Under the pieces are notes generated by a model. It ran no database searches, was not told the origin of the DNA, and was given only the letters and a program-made list of their open reading frames with translations. Below are positions 21,179 to 32,260 of a stretch of DNA of 64,000 nucleotides, in pieces. The position numbers and the translations under genes were made by a program. The DNA is from Spirogloea muscicola (taxonomy: Eukaryota > Streptophyta > Zygnematophyceae > Spirogloeales > Spirogloeaceae). The DNA is taken from assembly GCA_009602725.1 (NCBI GenBank), contig WELB01000065.1:448243-512242 (forward strand), in the 5' to 3' direction. Within the stretch, counting starts at the first letter, position 1. Each line of letters starts with the position of its first letter.

Positions 21179-21738
21179 TGGGAGTCTTGAGAGAGGTCTA
21201 CGAGACTCTTTCCTCTTGCTAGCTCGTTTAATCTAGGTTCTAGAACTGTGGTGAAGCTGCGCGGCACTACCTCCATGCGCGCCCTTATGAGGCCCACACA
21301 CAGCGGCGCATTGGCGGGATAGTGGTCACCCTGAGCTAGGGAGTCCAGTAGTCCCACTGGATTGTAGAGCGATTGGGTCTCCACCATTAGGGCTTGTTGC
21401 CCACCAGTGAGATCCAGCGTGGCAGCACTAGGGCGCGCCGCCGAGCCCAGGGTTTGAGGGGCTGGAAGGACTGGACCCCTTGCTCTCATTAGGGCCTACG
21501 CCACCAACTCCTGCCGGTTCAGCAGATCACATTGCAAGCGCAGCAGGAAGGATGTTGTAGAAAGAAATTATCGGTATATAAACTATCGGTAACAGCACCA
21601 GCGGCTCCACGAGTGAGCCGCAGCAAAATCCTAGCGCGGCGTGGCAGTGGCAGCTGCAGTTTCTAGGGGAAAGCTGCTGCGATTCCCTGTGCGCTCCAAC
21701 TTCGTACTAATTTAAGAATGGCAGAGCCCAAATATTAG
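21179..21738 (+). mobile_element. 3' LTR of the right Ty1/copia relic
   Basis: It begins TGGGAGTCTTGAGAGAGG immediately after the right copia pol tail and is the inverted partner of 16627-17180. The outer end near 21738 is approximate. The next 340 bases hold nothing I recognise. Confidence 0.7.
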
Positions 21739-22084
21739 GAGGATAGATGGCAGCACGTCATGATAATGTAAGAGCATACTACAGCTATCAAAGGGTAGCT
21801 GAATGCACATCAATGGCCTGCGTGACAGACTGCGCTGCCTGCAGCGTTGAAACGGCCCGAATTAAGCAAAGAGGGGGCCTGCCAGGCGGATGTGATTGTG
21901 AGCATCAGGGCAGCCTGCGATGCCGGAAATAGGGCAGCCTGCGATGCCGGAAATGCAGGGGCAACCGGCCAGGAGCGAAAATGAAACACACTGTGCGAGG
22001 ACTACATGTGAGGGACGGAATGGTTGCAGGCGGGGGTAGGCCAGCGCAGAGCAAGGGGTGCATTAAACACTGCATAGAGGAAGG

Positions 22085-22290
22085 TACCCTCAGCAAGTTA
22101 GACGGTGCGGGTTGGGAATAGCAGGCCACTGACAGCAGGTTCCACGTGGTCGGCAGCGAGGAGGCACCTGGGTCTGCTAGTGAGGATGCGGAGCATGTCG
22201 AGGACGTGGGGGGCGGCCTGCAGGGGCCGCCCCCCACGTGCGCTGGTGGGGTGCCGAGAGCCGCCGTTGTGCATGTGCGGTGCTGCTGGT
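22085..22290 (-). pseudogene. Degenerate relative of the 15395-15620 exon
   Basis: On the minus strand, QAAPHVLDMLRILTSRPRC and EGTFLYAV match APQAAADVLDALRLLTGAPG and GTFLYAVVGE of the partial exon at 15395-15620, in the same order and orientation. The intervening text is only loosely similar and not fully open. It looks like a decayed duplicate of a host exon. Confidence 0.5.
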
Positions 22291-22730
22291 CCCGGAAGAG
22301 GACGGTGGTTAGCTGAGGTTGATGACTTCGATGAGCTGAAGATGAGTCTCTCTTCTCGTCTCTCGTCGACACCCGCATTCTTCTTCTTCTTCGTACTCGT
22401 CCTGTCTTTGGGGCTGGCCTTTCAGAGGCACCGCGCCCTCCTTTTTTCGTTACATTGACCCAGGTATTCGCCTTGCAGCTTCGTGCTGCCTTGGCTGCCG
22501 CCTACCAATAATACCTGCGAAGTGAATCCTTCCCCAGACCTCGTCCATCCTACCAGGCTGGACTAAGTGCCCACCACGCTCTCTCAAAAAATCATCTCGC
22601 TGCCCTGCTGCTACTTTATCCAACTTGCGGTGTTGACATGCACAGACTACGCCATAAGTGAGAAGTTAGTCGCATTGTCCAAACGGACGGGAAGGCATTC
22701 GATGTAAGACCAACGGTAACATTGCTCAGA
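22291..22730. other. Unassigned stretch with a hairpin-repeat trace
   Basis: A TTCTTCTTCTTC run and a loose hairpin-repeat relative (GGGGCTGGCCTTTCAGAGGC) lie near 22376-22430. Nothing else is recognised. Confidence 0.4.
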
Positions 22731-23025
22731 GTCTTGTTTATTACAGCACCGTTAGTGACTGTGAAGCGATATGAATGCGAGCCTGTAGCTTCTGTAACGT
22801 CCTTCCTAATACGAGTGCCAACGGTGTCAGTAAATTTACGCTATTGTATCTTATCTACCATATGGGAGTTCCAAACGGTGCCGGTAATCTTGGTTCACCG
22901 CGTGAAGCTGAGGTCCCGGTCACACTTAAACAGACGGACGCCCCGTCAGTAGGGTGGACGCGGCCACGGAGGCTGAGGCTGCCTGCACATTCGGAACGCT
23001 CCCCAAGCCTCACAATGTAAGATTG

Positions 23026-24221
23026 TGTAACGTTCCCTCCGTTTGGGAGTGCCAACGGTGCCGGTAAGCTGACATAATCGAATCGAATCTACCGGTTGGG
23101 AGTCCCAAACGGTGCGGGTAACTTTGCTACACCTTGTGTAGCTAAGTACGGTCCGAGGCTCCGGGCTTCGTGTGGCATGTGCAAGCGGCATCGTCCGCCA
23201 GTTGTATTGTCCGAGAGGCGCTGCTTCGCTCTCGCGCGGCATCGTCCGATATTTGTCGAACTCCCACCGATAGGCGGTGCTTCGCTCGCGCGCGGCATCG
23301 TCCGGGAATCTAAGTCCATCCGCCAGGAGAAGAAAGACGCTTCCAGGAGAGAGCGGTGGCTGGAGGAGGCCAGCGCAGAATCAACTTCGGAGCGGCTAGG
23401 GAAAACCAGGCGCCAGGCGCTGCTTCGCTCGCGGGCGGGAGTGTCCAGCACGTTCGTCGTATCCCCTTGTTTAGGGTTCAAGGTTTAGGGGTTTAAACTC
23501 CTCGGGGGGGATATTGAGCCCTCGTCACACCCTGGGGGGGGAGGGGTGGCAGATGGCACGATAGAAGTAGTAGGCCGAGGCCTGACTCCTCAGTCAGACC
23601 CGTGACGCCAAGAGAGGCACAGCCCTGCTGCTGGTTGCTGCCGCAGCCGCCGCAAAAGCTCTGCCGCTGCCGCCTGCTGCCCAGCTTGTGGCCGCAACTC
23701 GTCGCCTGCGGACACAGCCCCCTGGATCCCGTATCCCCATGGTCGGGTCCGCGCCTCCGGGGGAGGACCTTGGGGCTACCCTCATCACTGCCTCAGGGGA
23801 GGGGTGGCAGGTGGAACCCTATAAGTGGAACCCTATAAGTGGTAGGCTGAGGCCAGACTTATCAGTCGGACCAGGGACGCCAACAGCGGCACAGCCCTGC
23901 TTGCCTGCTGCCGCAGCCGTCGCCACAGCTCTGTTGCCGTCGTCCGCTGCTCAGCCCGTCGCCGCAGCTCGTCGCTGCACATCGCCGGCTCTCCGTAAGT
24001 GCCATGGCCATCTGGGGACAGCTACTAAGCCAGACCTTCAGTAGAGTCGCCGCCTTCTGGCGGCGCCTCAGGGTAAGGCTTCCGCTGCATGCTTTGCGCG
24101 ATTGTGCGCCATGTGCGCCGGCGTCCCAACTGTAGGTGGGTAGTTCCTAAACCCCCTAGGTCCGAACTCCAATAAGGACGTACTAATCCCTAACTGCGCA
24201 CGTAGGGATCAGAACGTCACA
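23026..24221 (+). mobile_element. Family B LTR
   Basis: It begins TGTAACGTTCCCTCCGTTTG and ends AGAACGTCACA. The 5' part carries the palindrome-like word CCGTTTGGGAGTGCCAACGG seen in all family B LTRs. A TATA-like CCTATAAGTGG occurs twice near 23817-23840 because of an internal tandem duplication. The shared hairpin core lies at 24044-24091. Upstream, 22730-23025 looks like a piece of another family B LTR front. No perfect target duplication was found at its ends. Confidence 0.7.
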
Positions 24222-24226
24222 TAAGG

Positions 24227-25055
24227 TGTAAGGAACCTCGCCCCTACACACGCACTTAGGATGAGTCGTCCTTGTTAGGTTCGGCTGTAGGGGTATTGGA
24301 GCGAACCCACTACACGGTGAAGCACTAGCGCATAGGCGCAGGGTAAGACAGGCCCTGTGGCGCGGCCGTCCGGCGGGGACTCCACCTCCTGGGCGCAAGC
24401 CAGCAGCTGTCTCCCAAGAAGAAGGGCTCGCCCATTAAGGATAGGGGCTGGAAAAAGCCAGCCCAAGAATGAATGAACAAAGGATGAGAAGGGGCCAGGG
24501 CAAGCACTAAGAAGAACAAGCACAAGAAGCAAACTAAGCAGCTACGAAGCACTCAGTAACCCCTGCTAAGCAGCCTCAGGCCAGAGAGACTGGGTTCCTG
24601 GAGCGGGTCCCCTGGCCAGAGCCAGAGGCAGCAGCGAGGGCTCTGCCGGCACGCCCAAGGGCCGCAACCACGGACTCCCCGCAGCAAGCCCGGCAGCAGG
24701 CTGCGGCGGCGGCTGCGGCGGCAGGCGGCAGCAAGGCAGCTCTCGAGCTTCACAGGTCCGGCTGTCTGATGTCGGGTCCCAGCCCAAGGCTCTAGTGCTT
24801 CTCCCGTGCCACAACCCCCTCCTGGGTTGTGAGCGGGTCACCCCATGGCCTGCCCTGCGGCGGGCCAAAGATCCCCCCTTGGACGTTTGGATCCTGGCGA
24901 GGGGTGTTTAGGGGACGGCGGGGCCCGCCACACCTGGGCGGGCCATTTGCCTGGCAAGCCGCCCGCCCGCCAGCTGGACGGACCTCTTGTCTCCCGGCAG
25001 CGGTCATGTACGCTAACAGCACCGTATGGCTTAACCAGACCGCTGGGTCGTTACA
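24227..25055 (-). mobile_element. Family A LTR carrying a hairpin-repeat copy
   Basis: Read on the minus strand it runs from TGTAACGACCCAGCGGTC to TTCCTTACA. It is longer than the usual 550 bases because a reversed copy of the dispersed hairpin repeat with flanking sequence sits inside near 24420-24560. A polypurine tract (complement of TACCTCCCCAC) and gypsy sequence adjoin on the right, so it is the 3' LTR of the next feature. Confidence 0.75.
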
Positions 25056-25510
25056 TACCTCCCCACCTGGTGTTCACGTCCTCGTGAACAACAAGAGAAC
25101 AACCGGCAACTATTACAATGCCCGACTGGTGCGGCCTCGACCAAGCCTAGTGGAATCACCACCCTTGGCCAGGCTTTCCCGAAGAGCAGTTGGACAATTT
25201 GTCAAATTGGCCGCAGGCTCCCATGTGTTGTGCGCAGGGCCATACCCGGGCCACTTCACCAGATACTTACATGTCATGCGCCCTCGGCGACTGTGCCTGT
25301 GAGACAGATTTCTTCCACCTCAAACTCAAGGTCATCCTCGATCTGGAGTGGAGGTGGGGGCGGTTGGACACGGCCATCCAAATAGAAGGCCCTCAGCTGA
25401 GACACATGGATGACGTTATGGACCTTCCACTGTACCGAAGTCTGCAGCTCGTCGGACACATTGCGTACTATTGCAATTGGTCCGACCGACTTGGGCAGCA
25501 ACTTGCGCTG
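25056..25510 (-). mobile_element. Gypsy (family A) 3' pol fragment
   Basis: Minus-strand peptide VQWKVHNVIHVSQLRAFYLD followed by GRVQPPPPPLQIEDDLEFEV is the integrase tail just before the chromodomain, as in the fuller copies at 40.4 and 57.3 kb. It adjoins the LTR at 24227-25055. Only this 3' end of the element is present; it is a broken fragment. Confidence 0.75.
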
Positions 25511-25851
25511 AAGAAAAGCAGGAAAGCACTACGAGCCTTGGGCTGAGACCCGACACCAGTTCGGACCTGTGAAGCTCGAGAGCAGCCTTGCTGCTGCCTG
25601 CCGCTGGAGCCGCCGCCGGGGCCTGCTGCGGGCTTGCTCAGATGAGTCCGTGTCTGCGCCCCTTGAGGAACAGCTGCTGGCTTGCGCCCAGGAGGTGGAG
25701 TCGCCACGGGACGGCGGCTTCACAGGGCATGTCTTCCGCTGCGCCTTGCGCTAGTGCTTCACCTTGTGGTGGCTTCGCTCCAATATCCATCAGCCGAACA
25801 TAACAAGGACGACTCACCCTAATCGCGTGTGTGAGGGCGAGGTTCCTTACA
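25511..25851 (+). mobile_element. Partial family A LTR
   Basis: The second half of an LTR A is readable: GAGCAGCCTTGCTGCTGCC, the core AGGTGGAGTCGCC region and the end GTGAGGGCGAGGTTCCTTACA. The front half is absent. It follows the gypsy fragment in opposite orientation. Confidence 0.65.
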
Positions 25852-26301
25852 GAAGGGGGGCGGACGAGGAGAGGCGGACGGGAAGTCGGCCTCCTCGGCC
25901 GTCCTCGGAAGGAGGGCCGACATTTCCGTCCGCCCCCGTGGCAAAAAGCTCTGTGTCGTGCCTGCCCGTATAGCGCTCACAACGCGTCAAAGTGCCACAC
26001 CTGAAGCTCCGCCTACAGGCCAGGACTCTGCTTTGTTAGCTAGCAGTAGCCTGCCCTGCATGGCCTCACTCCCAGGTGAGCAGACCTGCAAACAATGTGG
26101 CAGAAGAGTCACCACACCACCCCCAGCTGCCTGGAACCTAGGCAGCTGAATCCTCGGAAATTAAGCATCCTAACTGCAACAGCCCTATGCGCAGCAGGGA
26201 CAGTACCACTGCCCCGTTGGCAGCCAAACGTAGATGCCCTCTCTGCCAACTTCAGCGCCCTCCTCAAACTACATTGCTCACGGCCAACTCAATCGCCCAC
26301 C
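25852..26301. other. Unassigned stretch between LTRs
   Basis: It begins with a G-rich run and CCGTCCTCGGAAGGAGGG, a word similar to the flanks of copy 1 (family G). I see no gene or domain. Confidence 0.35.
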
Positions 26302-26880
26302 TGTAGGGAATCCTCGCCCTATGCATGCAGTTAGGGTGAGCAGTCCTTATTGAGTTCGAACATAGTGGGTTTAGGAGCCAACCCACTACACCAGGAAGCA
26401 CTAGCGCAATGCGCAGCGGAAGACAGGCCCTGTGGCGCCGCCGTCCCGGCGGCGACTCCACCTCCTGGGCGCAGACCAGCGACTGGCCCTTGACGGGCGC
26501 AGCCACGGGCGCCCCGCAGCAGGCCCGCGGCAGTGCGGCGGCTGCTGCGGCGGCGAGCAGCGGCAAGGCTGCTCCTCGGACTTCGCTGGCTCGAACTGAT
26601 TAATGAGCCTCAGCCCCTGAGGCTCCTTATGCTTCCCAGTGACACCCCCCCTCCAGGGGTGTGAGCGGGTCGCCCCAAGGCCCGCCTTTCGGCGGGCCCC
26701 AAGATCTTCCGGTTTGAACCGGCGAATCATCGAGGGTTATTTCGAATGGCGGGACCCCCCTCCGGGCGGGCCCTTGCGCGCCAAGCCGGCCCGCCACCTG
26801 GCGGGCCCACTTGTCCCAAAGAGTTCGGTCATGTAATGCAACAGAGCCATATGGTTTAACCAAACGGCTGGTTCATTACA
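26302..26880 (-). mobile_element. Solo family A LTR with target duplication CCACC
   Basis: On the plus strand it runs TGTAGGGAATCCTCGCCC to GGCTGGTTCATTACA. CCACC precedes it at 26297-26301 and follows at 26881-26885, a perfect 5-bp duplication. No internal gypsy sequence is attached, so it is a solo LTR left by recombination. Confidence 0.85.
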
Positions 26881-27525
26881 CCACCACTGGCTTCCCCGCC
26901 ATCCTTCTTCCTGCGCCACAGGTACCCGGCGCGACACCCGCCTCGCTCACTTGCCTCGCTCACCCCCCGCCATTGACTGAGAGGTCTCCACCTGGCACGG
27001 GCCTCGGAGCTGTGGCTGTCGTCAGCCTGCCACTTGCCACGGGACCGCCCTCGCGTGCAACAGTCTAGAAAGAGCTCGCCCATAGAAAAAGAGGGATTAG
27101 CAAAGCCGGCCCAGAAAAGAATGGACAATATCCGAAGGAAACAGAGCCCACAAAACGGTACCGGAAAAGAAAACTTTACACCAGGACACGAATTCAGCAG
27201 ATGGATGCTCAGTATCCACGAGTGAGCAACAGCAAATCAGAATAACTCGAAGCAGGAAAGTGGCACTCCGCCCAGACTCTGAGGCAGCAGCCATAGCGCG
27301 GCCGGCGCGCGAGTGGATCGCGTGAGCCAGAGAACGCTGGAGCGAGACCGCCAGCCTCATGCGAAGCTGGGCGAGGGAGCCGGCAGCATTGAAGCCTGGC
27401 AGACCCGGCCGCCGCTCGATGGCCTGCCGGGCAAGCCGCTGGAGGATATCCAACCAGTCACTGCCGAAGGCCCCGTGAACGTCAATGGCCAGGGCCGCGA
27501 AGTCATCGCCTGGAGGGTGGTCGGC
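26881..27525. other. Unassigned stretch with a reversed hairpin repeat
   Basis: A reversed copy of the hairpin repeat lies at about 27070-27135 (GCTCGCCCATAG, then AGCAAAGCCGGCCCAG). The remainder up to 27525 has no recognisable gene. Confidence 0.45.
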
Positions 27526-27529
27526 CTAC

Positions 27530-28100
27530 TTACGCTCCTTGCCCCGGGCCGCCAAAGCGACCGCGTGCCCAGCGGTCGACGCCGACTTGGCGGGGTTGGC
27601 GGAGTCGACGCAATCGGCGGTCACCACATCCGCGAAGATACGCGGACCTCCTCCGGGCGGGATGGCGACTAGGTCAGCGCATCGGGTGTGGAGCTGTCCT
27701 TCTGCGCCCAGCTGGATGGGCACATTGACGTGTTTTCCACGGCCACCTTGTAGCCGGCCTCCATGAACACACCCTGCATGCCGTCTCCCAGGAGGTCGTG
27801 TGAACCGGTCCGCTCGCCTCCGTGCGTGCAGCGGAGCATGTGGGCAGCCAGCTCCGCAGGGTCGTCGTGGCGGCACCGCACTCGCAGCTCTGTAGGACAG
27901 AGGCAGGGAGGGAGGAGGCCCAGGAGCCGGTGGACTGCCGTCTGAAGGCCTCGTCTGCCTCTGTGAGCGCGGCGTAGATTGGGAGCGCTGAGAACCACGC
28001 CGCCGCCCCAGGGGAGGAGGCGGAGAGGAGCCAGGCGCGCCCTCGAAGGTCGTGCGGCGGAAGGAGCTCCACCACCTCGTCATAGGCCGCTTTGTCACCA
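27530..28100 (-). pseudogene. C-terminal part of a retroelement polymerase-like ORF
   Basis: Minus-strand peptides AALTEADEAFRRQSTGSW, AELAAHMLRCTHGGERTGSH and MQGVFMEAGYKVAVE, then VPIQLGAEGQLHTRCADLV and FADVVTADCVDSANP follow the pattern CGA..H..C..GGER..RHD..D found at the ends of many retroelement polymerase ORFs in algae and protists. From memory this tail resembles LINE-type ORFs; the class is inferred. More than one frame is needed to read it, so it is dead. A related tail sits at 7350-7690. Confidence 0.55.
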
Positions 28101-28475
28101 GCGCAGTGTCTCTTTGCTAGTTGCTAGACTAGCAAGTGCGGCATGACTCCAGGCCAACAATACGACCTGGAGGCTCCTTCCTTATGGCGGCCAGGCTATG
28201 CGCTGCCCCCGCGTTCTTCGGCCGCCGGCGTTCTTCGGCCGCCGGCTCCCGCTCCACGTTCTCGTGGCTCCTTCTCCGCTGCAGCGCCTCGCTGCCTCAC
28301 CAGGCCACCGCCCTGCTCCCACCGATCGCTCTGCGGACCCCGCCCCAGCCTCCTGCTCAGAAGCTCGGTGGCCAGAGACAGCCGCCCCCGGCCGCATGGC
28401 CGATGGTGGCATGGTGCCCACCTCCTCCTGCAACCTGGTCGGCAGATCGCCGGCAACCTGTTCTGCTTCGCCGTG

Positions 28476-28933
28476 TTAAGCGAAGACGCCCTTGCCTCTG
28501 CTGAAGCTACCAGCTGCAGGGGAATCTCCACCTTCCGCCCCTCCTCGCATGCATACCCTGGGCGGTAGCTCCCACCTCCTCCCAGAAGTCCACACAAAAC
28601 CCACAGAAATAGAGGAACTCTGTCCCAAACACCACATCGTAGGTGTCGCCCCGGTGACCAAGCAAGTGCGCGTGCTGACCTCGTCCTCGGTACCCTGGTT
28701 GAAAGTGATTTGGATCGGCTCCAGCGTCTGCTGCAGACCCACCGAGACGCCTCCCGTCGCCGTCTTGATAGCGATAGAGGACGGGTCCAAGTCCTTCTTC
28801 TGCAGCCGCAACAGCCGCACCATGCTGCTGCCCAGCAGCACCGGCTGCGCGCCGGTATCCAGCATGACGCGCTGCGGCGCCTTCCTATTGAATGTGACAA
28901 AGCCATTGTATTTGCCACCAGCGCCATGCTGGG
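28476..28933 (-). mobile_element. Retroelement aspartic protease fragment
   Basis: Minus-strand peptide begins KYNGFVTFNRKAPQRV, followed by MLDTGAQPVLLGSSMVRLL (the DTGA active-site motif of retroviral-type proteases), ATGGVSVGLQQTLEPIQITF and CLVTGATPTMWCLGQSS. It belongs with the gag fragment at 31.2-32.3 kb on the same strand. A solo LTR A is inserted immediately upstream. It is a fragment of a broken element. Confidence 0.75.
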
Positions 28934-29497
28934 TGTAATGAACCAGCCGTTTGGTTAAGCCACATGGCTCTGTTGGCATTACATGACCGGTCATTTAAAC
29001 AAGTGGCCCGCCAGGTGGCGGGCTGGCTTGCCGGGCAGGTGGCCCGCCCGTGCTGAAGTACCCTCGCCAGGGTCCACCCGTTCAAGGGAGGACCTTTGGG
29101 CCCGCCGCAAGGGCAGGCCTTGGGGCGACCCACCCGCTCACACCCCTGGAGGGAGGATGGCGGGGAAGCACGAGGAGCCTTGGGGGCTGAGGCTCGACAA
29201 GGAGTTCGGACCGGTGAAGCCCAGGAGCAGCCTTGCCGCTGCTCGCCGCCGCAGCCGCCGCCGCAGCCTGCTGCGGGGCTCGCTGCGGAGAGTCCATGGC
29301 TGCGCCCGTAAAGGGCCAGTTGCTGGCTCGCGCCCAGGAGGTGGAGTCGCCGCCGGACGGCGGCGCCACAGGGCCTGTCTTCTGCTGCGCTATGCGCTAG
29401 TGCTTTGCCGTGGAGTGGGTTGGTCTCTAACCCCCTACAACCGAACTTAACAAGGACGACTCACCCTAACTGCGTGTGTAGGGGCGAGTTCACTACA
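28934..29497 (+). mobile_element. Solo family A LTR with target duplication CTGGG
   Basis: It runs TGTAATGAACCAGCCGTTTG to GGCGAGTTCACTACA. CTGGG precedes it (28929-28933) and follows it (29498-29502), a perfect duplication. It is inserted in the protease part of the minus-strand gag/protease element, so that element is older. Confidence 0.9.
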
Positions 29498-29892
29498 CTG
29501 GGAGTGACCCCCATGCACTCCGCCACCCGCCCCTTGGGAAGCTACGGGGTCCCCCCTGCATGGGCAGCCCCCACGACGCGAGTGCTTGTGCATGCAACTG
29601 CGCCACTGCCGCCACTCCGAATTCAGGGATGCTGCAGCAATTGGTGCAGGCAGCCCAGCAAGTTCTCCCACTCCATCACAGTCTTTAAGTGCAGGCTCAG
29701 CTTAAAACCTGCAGGGGCCCCTTTCGGAAGCCCCACTTGATTTGTTGAACGCGGTCGGGGTGTTCGCCCCCCCGCGCGGCCTTGGGCGGTTCACTTGGGC
29801 CCGCCACGTCGCCCTCCAGGGGGCCAGGAAGGTGCTGCTGCAGCACCTTCCTCAACGTCGTCTCTGAAACCCCATGCCTGCCAGCGTAATCT
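29498..29892. other. Internal remainder of the gag/protease element, unassigned
   Basis: The stretch lies between two inserted LTRs and probably belongs to the minus-strand element they interrupted. It contains no motif I can name. A short palindrome GGTGCTGCTGCAGCACC lies near 29831-29847. Confidence 0.35.
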
Positions 29893-30772
29893 TGTAACGT
29901 TCCCTCCGTTTGCGAGTGGTAACGGTGCTGGTACCTTACATGGTCGTATCGTCTTTACCGTTTGGAAGTCCCAAACGGGTACGAGCAGCTAAGCACGGTC
30001 CGAGGCCCCCGGCTTCATACTGCACGTGCACCCACGTGCACAGCCAGGAGGCGTCGCTTCGCGTCGCGTTTTGTGCGACGCTTCGCGTTCCCTTTGTGCC
30101 GCCCAAGGCGCCATTTCGCGTCTCCCTTGTGCCGCTCTAGGTGCCGCTTCGCGTCTCCTTTGTACCGCCCAGGGCGCCGCTTCGCGTCGGCCTTGTGCCG
30201 CCCAACGGGCGTCGCTTCGTGTCCCCTTTGTCCGGCCCGCCCCTGGGGAGGGCCCTGGGGACAATCCTCGACACACCCTCAGGGGAGAGGTGGCAGGAAA
30301 GCGCTATAAGTAGTGGGCCTCGGCCGGACACAGGAATCCGACCAACGCCGAGAGAGACACAGCCCTGCTGCTGCCTAGCCAGCTCCGCTGTTACCTAGCC
30401 AGCCTTGCTGCTGCCTGCTGCCGCCGCCGCCGCCACAACCCTGCTGCTGCCGCCTACTGCCCAGCCCACTCGTTGCAGCTGCGAGCCCCGCCGGCTCTCT
30501 GGACAGGGATGCTACAGCTCGGCTGCTGCCGTCTGCTGCCCAGCCCGTCGCCGCAGCTCGTCGCTGCGGGCCCCGCCGGCTCTCTGTAAGTCTATGGATA
30601 GAGTCACCGCCCTAGGGCGGCGCCTCAGAGTAAGACTTCCGCTGCGCTCTGTGCGCGCGCGTATGTGCGTTGGCGTTCTTTTGTATGAGGGTTGTCTCCT
30701 AAACACCCTATGCTTAAATCCAAACCAGGATATTCTGACTCTAACTGTGTGATTAGGGACTGGGATGTTACA
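29893..30772 (+). mobile_element. Family B LTR
   Basis: It begins TGTAACGTTCCCTCCGTTTG and ends GGGACTGGGATGTTACA. It has the inverted words ACCGTTTGG and CCAAACGG, a TATA-like GCTATAAGTAG near 30302-30312 and the shared hairpin core at 30601-30646. Tandem CTTCGCGTC-type repeats (30055-30215) lie in its front half. No clear target duplication was found. No internal sequence is attached. Confidence 0.75.
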
Positions 30773-31149
30773 ACTTTGGCGGTGCATGAGCGCCGCAGCC
30801 AGCCGATGCGCAGTGACGCGCCCAGCGCCCCCACACCACCGCAGGCTGGACGTGAACAGCAGCTGGCTCGTCCGCCGACCCCTTCATGACCCGTGCAAAT
30901 GACAGTGGGTAGCGAGTGCCGCGCTCCTCTGCCGACCGTGCTCTTTGCCATTGAGGCGATTTGCAATCCCTGTCGGCTGGCGGCTGCTGCGCCCACGCCG
31001 TCCCATTATTTATCCCAACCTCAACGACCTCTACGCCCATGCCTTGGCGCAAATGGTGGTCCTCTTCCTCCTCCTCATCCCTCCGCCTTCAATCCGTATG
31101 TGCCACCGTAGCGCTGGCTGCCATCGTGGCCTTCATCTCCTCCTTCATC

Positions 31150-32260
31150 TCCGCCATCATCTTCCGCCATCATCTGCTTCATGTCAATACGGGATACACT
31201 GTCCTGGGCCGCGGCTGGAGCCTGCCCGTCCCTCCCTTGCGTGACCGCGGCCGCGCTCCTGGCCGCCTGGGACGCCGCATGCGCAGGCAGCTGCGCCGGC
31301 CGCTGCTCGGGGTGCAGGGTCCAGCAAGCGTCCGCGCCGTGGCCCGCCTTCCCGCATTGTGCACACCGCACGCCAACCCCCGTGGGCAGTCCGGCTTGGT
31401 ATGCCCTGGCTCGTTGCATGTACAACAGCGGACTGCCCCAGCCGGCCAGGCTGGAACGACCGTGGACGCCGCCACTGCGGACGGCTTGGTGGGTTTCCGC
31501 CACTGCCTGGGCGGCGACACCGACCACTACCCAGACCGAGCCGCCGGCCTCTCGTCGCCCTTGCCCCGCACTGCCACCTCCACCGCCTTGCTCGCACAGT
31601 GGCGCTCCACGTCGTCAGCAAGCTCCGGCACCTTGTCGATGGTGAAGTTGAGGCGGAAGGTCGTGAAAACCTGCTGCTCCAGCCAGGCGCCCTTCCTGCC
31701 CCCACCCAGCGCCTTTCGTGGGCCGCGTCCACCTCTGTCAACCGCCCGGTGTCCCGACGCAGCTGCTTCATGCGCTGCGCCATCACCATCGCATGTTCTC
31801 CCGGCAGCCGCCGGAACTGGACAAGCTCCGCCACCTTGGCGGCTGTGTCGGTCTTGAACTGCTGGCCAAGCAGCTGCAAAGAAGTGTGCGATCGGATCCG
31901 CCAGCAGCCGCTCCCGCTTGGCCGGCGTCCCTGCCCTCGGGACCCATCCTCCGCCGCCGATGGATTCGCGACAGGCTCCTCTGCCGCTGCGAGGCGCATG
32001 GCCTCGTCGTAGTCCTCCGCCGTCCGGGCGCCAGCACCCGCCCCTTCTCCCGACCGCCTCGCCCAGCTGCCTGGCCTCTCGCCAGCCGGCGCCTCTTCTG
32101 CGGCTGCGAGCACCTCCAACCTAATGGACTGGTAGTATACCACAGGGCGGGCCCGTCCAGGAAGTCCGGGAGGCTCTTGAACCCAATTCGCCGCGTGAAG
32201 CGGGGGACTGAGCTCCATGCGCGCCATAGACGCCTCTACTCTCATCTCCAGCTCCACCAG
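31150..32260 (-). mobile_element. Retroelement gag fragment with two zinc knuckles
   Basis: Minus-strand text starts MELEMRVEASMARMELSPPL and includes LLGQQFKTDTAAKVAELVQF and MAQRMKQLRRDTGRLTEVD, typical of a gag capsid region. Towards the 3' side lie two CCHC knuckles, CTCNEPGHTKPDC and CAQCGKAGHGADAC. With the protease at 28.5-28.9 kb it forms an element distinct from gypsy families A and B. It is broken with several breaks and interrupted by LTRs. Its exact superfamily is not resolved. Confidence 0.65.

Noticed and set aside
27097-27453. Minus-strand frame with an N-terminal MDILQRLARQAIERRPG
   Set aside because: It has no matching domain, runs into the reversed hairpin repeat, and looks like chance.
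30055-30215. Regularly spaced CTTCGCGTC units, considered as a CRISPR-like array
   Set aside because: Units are short, spacers are themselves repetitive, and they lie in a family B LTR of a eukaryotic genome.
31021-31200. Plus-strand frame with a hydrophobic run (ALAAIVAFISSFISAIIF)
   Set aside because: It is antisense to the gag fragment with its zinc knuckles and has no support as a membrane protein.
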